A DNA stretch of 64,000 nt from Laguncularia racemosa (lineage: Eukaryota; Streptophyta; Magnoliopsida; Myrtales; Combretaceae), in assembly GCA_037954665.1 (NCBI GenBank), contig JBBMOL010000072.1, forward strand, positions 1,328,340-1,392,339, written 5' to 3'. Positions within the stretch are counted from its first letter, which is position 1. Every line of letters starts with the position of its first letter. The position numbers and the translations under genes are program-made. Positions 24,217-34,608 of this stretch are shown here, piece by piece. The notes beneath the pieces were generated by a model, which was given only the letters and a program-made list of their open reading frames with translations, did no database searches and had not been told where the DNA came from.

Positions 24217-25080
24217 GGATTTCATTTCATAATTGTGAATTCCTTATTTGCTCCACACAATTCATGTTACCTTCATATATAAAATTTAAATGGTCAGAAA
24301 AAATTGTTTATGTAGAGTAATTATTATTAACATATAGTAAAAGTTCATCTAGCTAAAATACTTTACTTCCAATGCAAAAGGACTGGGAAAAGAGATTTTC
24401 AAATAGAAACTTTCAATATAAATAAAAGTTAGAGATAGTGAAATTCAAAACACAGTCGCTTACCAAAATGTCACCATCACTTGGCTTCATTTTGAATGTC
24501 AAAACAACTAGAAAGAAGTAGAAGCAAACTCCATTGGGAGAAATAGCTTCCTGGACACACACTAAAAGACACTATCTAGGAGGATAAAATCCCGACAACA
24601 TACATTTTCGAAGAATTTTAGATGGGAGAGAAAAATGTTATATATGCAATAACCACACTATAAATTTTGTAGCATTATTAGGTATAATATTTCACTAAGC
24701 ATGCATGTGCATGCAAGGGCTAATAGTAGCAATTTATTGGAATACAATGATACGCAAGTAGATAACATGAAATTACACAACAATCACTAATCATTAAGCT
24801 AAATTCTCATTCGCAGAGCTTAGAAAGTTGTCATTTGCCCCAGCTCTATATATATGTAACTCTGTCGTGGCCATTACAATTAATTCAATATTGGCAAGAA
24901 CAAAGAGTCATCATCTTTCAAAGTGTGTGACATGTGAAAGATAAGGTATGAGGTGCAAGCATCTTATATTAGATGACCACACGGAAGAAAAGGGAAAAAA
25001 ATGTAATACAATGAACTATGTAACATGCCTTGAGAGCAAAAAGAAAGAAAAAAAATTCAGTTAGAAATTACTTACTACTA
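24217..25080. other. CACTA intron DNA to the right of element A
   Basis: Continues the intron of the CACTA element's second gene after element A. AT-rich. A short block at 24,450-24,560 may be a small exon, but its reading frame could not be supported. Confidence 0.4.
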
Positions 25081-26221
25081 CATTTGCCATGATGGACTCT
25101 CATACATCTAATGGTATTGTAGTCCAAGCCTTGCCATTACTATTATCCACAAACAAGGGTGTCTTCCAACAATGCATAGCTGTGAATTCTTCATAAAGAA
25201 ATCTCGCATTTAGCCCAATAGGATGATTTGCACCCGTTGGAAGTGGCAATTTTGATCCCCTATTAGTCCTTCTAGTAATATCCTCCACAACTTTGCCTTG
25301 ATATGGACCTATATGTTTCTTATTTGGTTGTTTAGCAACATTGGGATTCTCATTCTCACTTTTGCCGTCACTATCACTTTCATTCTCACTCTCTCTCTCG
25401 TTATCATTCTCATTCTCATTATCATTCCCATCGTCATTTGAAGAATCCTCATATGAACCCTTCTCATTGTTATTGATCCCATCATCCTCATCTTCATTTG
25501 AATAATGCTCTTCTTATCTATTCACCCCATTATAATCAAAGCTAAAAGGATTGCCAACATGGTAAGATCTTCCAATATTATATGCTACTAATGTATGAAT
25601 TGGATCATTACCAAACTAATCTGTAGCTCTAACATCGTCTGCATAGAGTTAAAAAATTTATAAATTAGAAATTAAAATAGTAAGACTTAAGCTGGCATTA
25701 ACAACTATTGGTTATGTTACATGTTTGTCTATCTAAAGATGATGATCCACAAAAAATACTTCTATAAAGGTTTCTAAGTTGGTCATGATTCATACTGCAA
25801 GAAATTAAAAAGTACATTTCATCCCAAAATAAGCAAAACATATGTACAAATATACAAATAGTAAATATAAGCACCTCTAATATAACAACTCTTACTCTAG
25901 TTATATCTATGCTCGTTAGAGCTCCCACCATCACTATCCACATCCATGCTAGTTACATGACTTGTTGTGGCTATATTAGTCCCTATCTAACTTAAGGGGG
26001 CAAGATCTATAAAAATGCCTTAGATAGGTATCATGTTAGAGCATGTTTCCTATAGTAACGCCTCTTCTAGAGCATCTTCATCATTTTCTCCATTGCTTGA
26101 AATTGGTGAGTTGAATAATTCGTGATGGAATATATGACGATGGTGGATCTTCTACACCACTTTCCACTCACCAAGACGCTTTTTTAGATCTCTCATGTAA
26201 ATCACTTGTGTAGCTTGATAG

Positions 26222-26226
26222 GCTAG
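26222..26226. repeat. Left target duplication of the solo LTR (GCTAG)
   Basis: GCTAG here and GCTAA at 28,262-28,266 flank the LTR, matching in four of five bases. Across this join the transposase codons run WYDNDPLVLA / YQATQV, which supports the exact boundary. Confidence 0.65.
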
Positions 26227-26508
26227 TGTAAACACCCCATTTTTTCCCTAATGATCAATAATAATCAACAATAATTAATTTCCAATTTTTTCCATTTTTT
26301 TTATAATTTAGCAAAAATAGGAAAAATATTCAAAAAATAAAATAAATAGGAAAAATACATCAATTTTGAAAAATAGTTGCAGAAATGGCAATAAAAAGGG
26401 TTAAATAATTTTTATAAATTTTTTAAATTTCAAAAAATACAAAAAAAAAAAAAAAAATCGCATTGCATATATGCAAATTGCGAAAATAATAAAATCGCAA
26501 AAGTGAGC

Positions 26509-26574
26509 TAGCCCAGCTGGTCCGAACCTTGGTCTGGTGCGAGCGCAGGAGGGCTCGATCAAGGGTTCGAAACG
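26509..26574 (+). promoter_or_regulatory. Pol III-like A and B boxes in the solo LTR
   Basis: TAGCCCAGCTGG (26,509-26,520) matches the tRNA A-box consensus TRGCNNARYNGG. GGTTCGAAACG (26,564-26,574) matches the B-box consensus GGTTCGANNCC at nine or ten of eleven positions. The 55-bp start-to-start spacing is within the range for tRNA genes and SINE heads. No cloverleaf folds by eye, so this is a tRNA-derived or SINE-like promoter fragment and not a tRNA gene. Confidence 0.5.
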
Positions 26575-26914
26575 CGGGGGAAGCAGAATCCGCGTTTTGC
26601 AAATTTTTTCTCTGCCTGGGACACATGTTAGCAGCCGATTGGCTGGAGCGAACGCACGCACCGGGCGCGTGATCGTCCTCAACCTTCTGTCTGAGATCGC
26701 CGGCGAGGAGAAAAATCCGAATTTCGGTCGTTTTGATTCGATTTTTTGCACAAATCCAACAGATCTTCAACAAAAATAAGATAAACATCATCTAATTGGA
26801 ATCAAATCGCAACAAATCAATGGATTTGCACAAATCGGAGATGGGTTTTTAACCGCAAATCCGATTTGCTTCAATCGGTGGAAATCCGAGCTTATCCAGC
26901 TCGATTTCTTATGC

Positions 26915-26924
26915 CTATAAATAG
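26915..26924 (+). promoter_or_regulatory. TATA box of the solo LTR
   Basis: The sequence 'cctataaatagagg' is a near-ideal plant TATA box. It is followed by GC-rich leader DNA, as expected for the U3/R boundary of a plus-strand LTR. Confidence 0.65.
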
Positions 26925-29900
26925 AGGATGAAGTGGAGAGGCAGAAGCACGGATCAAAAGTGAGGAAAAGAGAGAATCGAAGCCTCGCCGGAGTTCTTCA
27001 ACCCCTGACCACCGATTAAGCGTCGAGCAGCCACTAGGAGGCGTTTTTGAAGCAAACCACCACCACAATTGAGTTCCTCACCCCGAAAACCTAGGAATCG
27101 ACACCTCAACCGCTTTGAAAGGCCGCCAGAACACCGTCAACGAGCATCTCCAGCCGCCGTGTCCGATCGACCCGACCCGCGCACCGATCCGGATCCAGGT
27201 AAGTCGGATTTTTTGATTTTTTGTATTTATTTTATTTATTTAGTTATTTTTATTTATTTATTACATATTTTTTATTTATAATTCAATAAATAGAAAAAAA
27301 TGTCAGAAATTAGATTTTTTTTTTTAGGATTTAATTTAAGAGGAAAAATAAAAATAATAATTATAATAATAAATAATAAAAATGTAAAAATTTATAAAGA
27401 AAGTGATAAAAATATTAGAAAAGAATAATAATAATAATTTAGATTTTAGAATAAGATAAATAAATAATGTAAGAGAAAATTCTTCAATAAAAATTATGAA
27501 AAATTAATAAAAAATAATAATAAATTAAAATTATAAAAATTATAAAAAAATCAATAAAATCTATAATAGTAGAAACGAGTTGAAAAATAGAAAAAAAATG
27601 GAATTTCTATCACTTAGAAAATTCATTTTCTTAAATAAATCCAAAATTGGTTTTTCCTTAAAATATCATTTTCAAAAATCAAATTATTAAGCTTAGGCTT
27701 AAATATTTTTTAGAAAAATCCTAAAATGGTAAAAACATAAATCAAAAGAAATTTCACAATTAAAATTCACAAACACACTAAAATTTTTCAGGAAAAACGA
27801 ACTACGGCTTGTTTGATCCTGAATAGCAGGTACGTAGGCACCCATTTGGGGCAACCCTAAAAAAGGAATAAAAGTCATTTTCCTAGAAAATAATTCACTC
27901 AAAAATACAATAAAAGATAACAAGAAATAAACAAAAGACATTTCTAGATAAGGTTAAGATTTTAGGAGATTAGGGTGATAACCTTAAGGTTTTAATAGGT
28001 TAGCCTCTGAACTTAGAAACTCTAGTTTTCCCCTTTCCTCTTTTCACAAAAAAAAACGAGAAGAGGAAATCACAACGACTAGTGGTCCAAATTAGGATTA
28101 ATCTGCTCAATTAATCATAATTTAATCCTTCCCAACAACAGTTGGGTGGCGACTCCAAAAATAAAACTAAATTCCTAACTCAAGTCGAAGATCTACATTA
28201 GATGAGCATAGGGTCTAGTATAGATCGATTGGGAATGGGAAATCAAAAATTAGACTCGACAGCTAATACGAGTGGATCATTATCATACCAAGTCCTCCTT
28301 GTGTTTATGCTTATCAAGTCATTGTTAATAAATTCCGGTTTACTTCGCTCTAAGTCATACCACTTACACTTGAAGAGGAACAAACGATGTCCATGTACAT
28401 AGTTTAATTGTATGATATCTCTCAATATAACATAAAACACAATAAGATGCCCCTTATGTGAGCTTATCATGCAAAAACCACTATTTTGCGACTTGCATCT
28501 TTTGGCCCATTCCTCTATAAAGAATCTCACACCATTTATGATACAAGCTTGAAATAGTTTTGCATTTCTTTATGGCCCCCATGATAGAGCAACTAAGTCA
28601 TCTGATAGTTCTTGAGGACTTACACTTTTCATTTTTTAAATTTACAAAATATATGATAAACAAAGTTTTTTTAGAAGAAAAATATAATTATAGAACTTTG
28701 ATGTAATTGATTGACATTGATTAAATATGTATGTAGAAAGTTTACTTTGTTTTGGAACCTTTGCGAGAATTGCCCACTCATGTCATTCTCAATGTTTTGT
28801 GAATTATTCACACATAAGACATCTTCAAACTCCCTAAAAACATATGACATTATGATTAGGATAGATACAAATTTATAAGAAAATAATAAATTATAGTTTA
28901 TAGCCCTTACCGCATAAAAGGTTAAGCTTCCTCACAATTATTTCGCACATACCAATGTAACTTATCCAATTTAAGTTCAACACTAGCATACTTGCATCCA
29001 CCAAAAGTATGGACCCGTTGCGAAAACACTTGAAAACCACCACTAGGCATTTCTTGTGGCTCCTATTATCGAGGAAGACGATTAAACCTTGTCTCAATAT
29101 CTTCTAAATACGTGCTTTCAACCATTGCTTTCAATCCACCTAGATACCTCTCTATCGGATACATCCATCTATACTGCATTGGTCCACATAAATGGGCTTC
29201 TTTTGGCAAATGCACTGCTAGGTGGACCATCACATTAAAGAATGCAGGTGGAAAAATCTTTTCTAATTTACAGAGGGTTTGGATAATACTCTTTTCCAAC
29301 ATTTCCAACAAACTTAGCTTTAATTCCTTAGAACATAATTCTCTAAAAAAACTACGATAATTCAAAAATTGCACCATATACCTCATCATCCAAAAGGCCA
29401 CATAAACCGACTGGAAGAATCCTTTGTAGTAATACATGGTAGCCATGACTCTGTAAGCCTTTTAAAGATGCATGTGACTGCTACTTTAGAGAAACCCATG
29501 TTTGCTCAAAGTGATTTGATATATTAGATGAAGATCCATCGGGTAATTTAACATTTTTAACAAAATCACAAAATAACTCAACCTTATCCTATGCCAAATT
29601 ATATCTTGCCATGGGCATAACTAGTCTATCACCTTAGCGAATTCAATGTTCATTCTCTCAAATGTTCATCTCCTCAAGGGTTATCCTTACCTTATCGGTG
29701 TCTTTGGTTCTACCTTTTATGTTCAAGAGAGTTCCAACAACATTATCACAAATATTTTTTTCAATATGCTTTACATCGAGATTATGTCTTAAAACCAACT
29801 TATCCTAATAAGGCAACTCAAATAATATACTTTTTTTACACCAATTAGTTTCATCTATATTTCATTTTCTATTTATATGCCCAACAACTTTTCCCATTGT

Positions 29901-31499
29901 GACATTTTCATAACGACTAAGTTGCATTAATATATGTTCACCAATGAAATTTCTTAGGGGTAGCCGATTCTCAATATTACCATCAAAACTTTTACTACAA
30001 CGTCATGGGTGGTTACTAGGTAAAAACCGCCTATGACCCATATAGTGTAATTTGTTTTGTGAGTGCACACAACTCCCATCCACATTGCATACTGGACAAG
30101 CCTTATAACCCTTAGTCGTCCAACCTAATATATCACCATATGTAAGAAAATTATAAATCATCCATACAAGTGCTGCATGCATATAAAATAACTGACTTAA
30201 TACCACATCAAATGTTTTCACTCCATCCATCCATAACTCCTTCAACTCATCAACTAAAGGCTGTAGGAAGATGTCAATCTCTTTCCAAGGTGATCTAAGA
30301 CCCAGGATTAAAAGGGATAAGAACATATAAGGATCCTTCATACACTTCCATAGGGGCACGTTATATGGGAAAACTATTACTAGCCATAAACTATATGTTG
30401 TACTCAAGTTCCCAAAAGGATTGAAACCGTCAATAGCAAGACCTAATCACACATTACGTACATTAAAGGCAAAATGAGGAAATTGTCGATCCAAGGCTTT
30501 CCACACTTTAGAATCAGAAGGATGTTTTAGTACATTTTCCCCACCAACATGCTCTTCTTTATGCCATCTCATCTCAGATGATGTTTTCCTAGACATAAAT
30601 AGCCGTTGTAGTCGTGGTTTCAAAGGAAAATATCATAACACCTTTGTCGGTGTTTTCTTTCCCTTTCCTCCATTATCAATCTTCCACCTAAACTCATGAC
30701 ACTATGGACATTGATCTAGATTTTGAAACTCCTTCTAAGATAACACACAATTATTCCTACAAACATGAATGAAATGCACATCCATTCCTAACTCATGTAG
30801 CATCTTCCTCACTTCATAATATGACGATGGAAGCCTCTCACCCTCAGGCAATATGCTTTTGAGAAATTCCAACCACATGTTAAAACTCTTAACTGACTGT
30901 CGACCATCCACCTTCAAGTGTATCATCTTGATCACAATTGATAACAATGAAAACTTCTTACACCCCGAGTACACCTCATGCTCAGCATCATTTAATAGGA
31001 TATTAAACCTATCTACTTCTATTTCATTGCCTACATCATCATTGAAATCATCACTATCGAAATCACTAACCATATGAACTATGTCCTCTAAAATTTGTTG
31101 GTTAGCTTGATCATTAAAACCGTGTCACTCAATATTAGTGGTCTACTCAACCTTACCTGCTTCGTTCATATCAAGTTCATCACAATCCAATTCATCTGAT
31201 ATCACTCTTGACACTATCTTTCAAAACTTATTTACATGAGATGTCTCTCCATGGTACATCAAAGTCTGATGGGACCATGCCATTCCCCTAGTTATTAAAT
31301 GGTGCTCATTGCTTCTATAGTATGCATTTTATCAAACAATCACGATAGGGACACTGTATTAAGCCCTCTATAACTCACCCATGTTTCACTGCCACCTTAA
31401 GAAAACTTTGGACTCCATTTATATACTCTTGCGAATGGCAATTAGATGTTTGGATCCAGCTTCTATCGAAAATCTTGTTAATAGTTGAATTCACTCAAT

Positions 31500-33940
31500 C
31501 AATTAAAATTTACCAACTTCTATAGTTGTCAAATCAACTTTATGTCTTCCACAAACTACAAGCAAATTAATAAGTAATTAGCCTTTATAACTAAATCTCC
31601 ACTAGCATTTAAATTGACCACAATTCAACAATAAATTTTGAGTATTATTTAAACTTTACATAAATTCTCTCAATAATAATCCAGCACATACGTTTACTCT
31701 TTTAAAATTACATGAAATGGCATTTAATAAGTTTGCTAAGGTCATCCAACTAAATTAACATATTAAATAATAATAATAATGATATAAAGATTATGTGCTC
31801 TCATTGTCTAAGTAAAATAATACAAATTATAATAATTACTGATTTTTTTGTTTTAAATAGATCATCATCAATCAATACTTTTTTTTTCTTTTACTTCAGA
31901 AAATAATCATATAACATACGAAAAATGAGAGAAGAATTGTACTTGGAAATGATGGTGATTCAGATAGATGAGTAGTGAATGGAGATTAAGCAAGGATATG
32001 TAACCTAAAGAGGGAAAAAAAAAAAACAAACAAACCATAGTACATAAAATCAGAAGAAAAAAAAAAGACCAAAAATATTATTGACTTCAAAATATTAACT
32101 AAAGAAAAAATAGCTCTAAATTCACTACCCTACTACAAGTGTAATGTTTAACAAGTTTCTTTTTCTTTGTGTATTGCTATTGCTAGAGCCTGTGTTTGAC
32201 AAGTTGGCTTGATGTATTTGAAATGGTAATGCAAAATCAGAGCGTGTGGTTCTTATATGGAGAATGATTTCCAAAATTTTTTAAAAAGGAGGAAATCGAT
32301 TGATTGAATGACAAAAGTATACTACAACAAATGCCAAATGTTTTTAGTGAAACTAACACACTGATGACTCGTAAAAAAAATCTAAGTAGTTTAGATGAGT
32401 AAAATGATTGAAGACATTTAGGATTGATTCATTTCTTTAATTTCCATCTAATATTAATTTTGGCGTCATAGAAATCTATCATTTGATAAACAAATTAGGG
32501 TCTTTTTTCCCCTTCTTCTCCATGCAAGATAAAAAAAAAAAAAAACACAGGATAATTCGTTTTGGGGTCAGATGCTATGCTTGAATTCGGTAATGCTTAT
32601 GTAATGCACTAGTTTTAGTAATTACTATGAAACTTGTTAGTTTCTTCAAGAGTTTTTCTTAGTGTTACTGGTCTTTATACCACAAAAAACTAAATTAGTA
32701 ACTTCTTATGGTTTCAAACTTGCAATTAGTTTTGCTTATGCTTTATACCATAAAACATGTTGATTCACTTCATTGAACCAAAGGCAAGTGAAGAGATTGG
32801 AAATAGCAACATGCTCTCTTATAATTACACATCATTTAGGAACATTCGCAAAAAAGCCATACAACAGAGAGTTTAATCAGAGTGCAAATGAGACAACAAG
32901 CAAAATAAATATGGTAAAAAAGGAAGAAAAAAGAAAAACCTAAATGTGCACTTACCACTAGTAATAGGTAAATTGGCTTCAGAATATTGAGTTAGACCCT
33001 CCTTTTTGTAAAACTCAACCTAAAAATCTATAGATGCATTATCATACTTGCCAACAACTTTATTTGCTCCACCTTCCACAAAAACATCAAACTGTCTGTA
33101 ATGTTGGGAGAGACCAAAGGTAACATTTTTCCTCCATAAGAACCTAAAAAATTCTAAGAAAGCACAATATTAAGGTACCGAAAATTGGTTATGCCAAAAG
33201 CAAAACCAGAACACTTAACCAAATTGTAAAATAATGCAAGAATAACCTTAAGTAAGTCCTAGTAAGACTCAAAAGACAATCTACCATCAGAAAAGGCAAA
33301 TTAACCATTTTCCATGATCATCATTGATTCCCTCAAATCAACTAGCAAAAAATCATGAATAGGTTTAATAAAATATGTTATTTACACTCAAAATCTGCTT
33401 ATAGGAGAGTTGGTTCGCTTTCCTTGCAATTCTGCATCATGTCATGCATTGCAAATACACAATTCTCAATCTTTGCTATACATTCATTTAATTGAGTGCT
33501 TTTTTGCTACATCTCTGTTAATGAATCCTCTGTGTGCTAACAATGGTGAATTTTTTCATTAGCAAAGAAAAATGCCTAAGCCTACAATTGCAGTGGTTAC
33601 TTTTGTGAATATGAATATCTTCAAATCAGATTTATTTTTGTTTAAGGATATTCAGTTAGGAAGCACAGCTCCTTATAAATAACCAAACCAGGGGCACTGA
33701 CTTTCATTCCCGAAGGCTAGGCAGCAAGTGCAGAAAGGACTTCAGGGGAGGACTCATTTATGTGAGAAAGTATCTTATGAATGAGATTTTACGGATTCAA
33801 TTACAGCATATGACAGATGCTTTAGTTTACTTTATATCTGGTTATTCTAAGAGGTAAGTAAGCTTCCTCTTTCTTTCGGTCTTACGATCCCCTTAGTTCT
33901 AGTAGAAGTTATTCCGATCATCATAACATCAATTGGCAAT
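31500..33940. other. CACTA 5' region and introns, no gene seen
   Basis: AT-rich sequence between the TNP2-like N-terminal block and element B, inside the CACTA element. Only short open frames occur. It probably carries the leader and first introns of the transposase transcript on the minus strand. Confidence 0.4.
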
Positions 33941-33941
33941 T

Positions 33942-33946
33942 CCATT
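33942..33946. repeat. Left target duplication of element B (CCATT)
   Basis: CCATT directly precedes the left LTR and is repeated exactly at 40,456-40,460, directly after the right LTR. Confidence 0.9.
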
Positions 33947-34608
33947 TGATGCAAAACCCTAGATATATTAAACCTAGGACTCGGCAATCTTTACTTGAAT
34001 TTGATCCCCAAGAATCATCTTAAACAAGCTATGAATGGAACTAGACCCCAATCACACCTATTGATTGAAATCTCAATTATCAATTGATTTTCCTAAGCGT
34101 TTAGATCGAAGAAATCGATGAGTTCATTCTCAAAGAACAAGAGAGAGTATCTCACAATTTGTGTATTCAAAACAAAATGATTAAAAGTGATGTCACCCCC
34201 TTTCCCTCATGAGGAGCTTTTATAGTCTTACACAAAAAACCTAAATTTCCAAACATAACAAACCGACCTTAATTTAAGAAGGGTCGAAAAAAAATTTACA
34301 AGCAAATAAAAACAAAGGCACAAAACCGAGTGGTCTTCCTTCAGTTCAATTTCCTTTTTTAAAAAAAAAAACTAATTTATTATAAGTCTCTCATATCTTT
34401 GTACACCTCTGTGGAACCTTGAAGCAAGTTAATAAAGGTCGATTCTCCTTTAGTGTAACTTGGTTCCTTCTCATGTAGATCTATGACTAATCCTTGCAAA
34501 GCTTCACTCATCCGCTTAGCTCTAACTCGTGTCATTGGACCTCCAATACCATGTAGTGGGTCATTGGACTTCGGCTCATTAACTTTTGATGCTAGTTGAT
34601 CCTCATCA
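33947..34608 (-). repeat. 3' LTR of element B
   Basis: On the minus strand it starts TGATGAGGATCAACTAGC right after the polypurine tract and ends TTTTGCATCA. It carries the last part of the pol coding region (stop at 34,380-34,382). Confidence 0.9.

Larger units (their letters stand above)
11560..25620 (-). pseudogene. TNPA-like / Ptta-En-Spm (Transposase_24-type) gene, split by element A
   Basis: The minus strand carries exon-like pieces of the second CACTA gene. From 5' to 3': an acidic Asn/Glu/Asp/Ser-rich segment (about 25,560-25,320). It runs into RRTNRGSKLPLPTGANHPIG near 25,290-25,230, resembling the N-terminal part of plant Ptta/En/Spm proteins. Next is MAAKTYSELCYSLRLHYKLH with WVSLCDFFDSRHFQ (14,714-14,550). 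Then comes the hallmark 'NxRSLPYNHLMGPRSYVS' block and GEIETFRVAHEKNGRW (about 14,400-14,190). A Pro/Ser/Gln-rich C-terminal part (12,430-11,640) includes 'LGCKSGYTYGLGYGGLKP'. Element A (15,007-24,216) lies between the first and second pieces, apparently in an intron. Several in-frame stops show the gene is dead. In the family this protein binds subterminal repeats. Confidence 0.7.
26227..28261 (+). mobile_element. Solo LTR of a Ty3/gypsy element inside the TNP2-like gene
   Basis: Begins TGTAAACACCCCATTTTTTC and ends CGACA (TG...CA, 2,035 bp) between near-matching 5-bp duplications. A block at 27,790-27,860 with 'ggtacgtaggca' and 'gggtggcgactccaaaa' at 28,143-28,159 are features I associate with LTRs of plant Tat/Ogre or Athila-type gypsy elements (from memory). 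No internal region or second LTR is present, so it is a solo LTR left by LTR-LTR recombination. A TATA box and pol III-like boxes are listed separately. Open frames in both directions inside it (26,401-26,791, 27,069-27,281) are compositional. Confidence 0.8.
25640..31490 (-). pseudogene. TNP2-like (Transposase_21) transposase gene of the CACTA element, split by a solo LTR
   Basis: Minus-strand pieces appear in family order. The transposase-associated N-terminal domain is at about 31,485-31,240 (RSWIQ, QEYINGVQSFLKVA, HHLITRGMAWSHQT). The lead-in to Transposase_21 is at 31,073-30,735 (GCKKFSLLSIVIKMIHLK, LPSSYYEVRKMLHELGMD, HVCRNNC). The core is at 30,407-30,003 (FPYNVPLWKCMKDPYMFLSL, GWTTKGYKACPVCN). 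DUF4218 is at 29,446-29,066 (MVHLAVHLPKEAHLCGPMQY, RWMYPIERYLGGLK). DUF4216 is at 28,530-28,266 (GHLIVFYVILRDIIQLNY, WYDNDPLVLA). The C-terminal continuation after the solo LTR is at 26,226-25,940 (YQATQVIYMRDLKKRLGEWK). In-frame stops and frameshifts separate most blocks. TNP2-type proteins cut at the CACTA termini; this copy cannot make a full protein. Confidence 0.85.

Noticed and set aside
26509..26574. A tRNA gene in the solo LTR
   Set aside because: Only the A and B boxes match. No acceptor, anticodon or T stems could be paired.
26401..26791. Open frames of 116, 122 and 80 residues overlapping on both strands
   Set aside because: They are inside the solo LTR, around the pol III-like boxes and a GC-rich segment. 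No conserved domain or codon bias supports a gene.
32325..32350. A second CACTA terminus (tactacaacaaatgcc)
   Set aside because: It lacks the leading C, has no inverted partner or 3-bp duplication nearby and lies inside the larger element.
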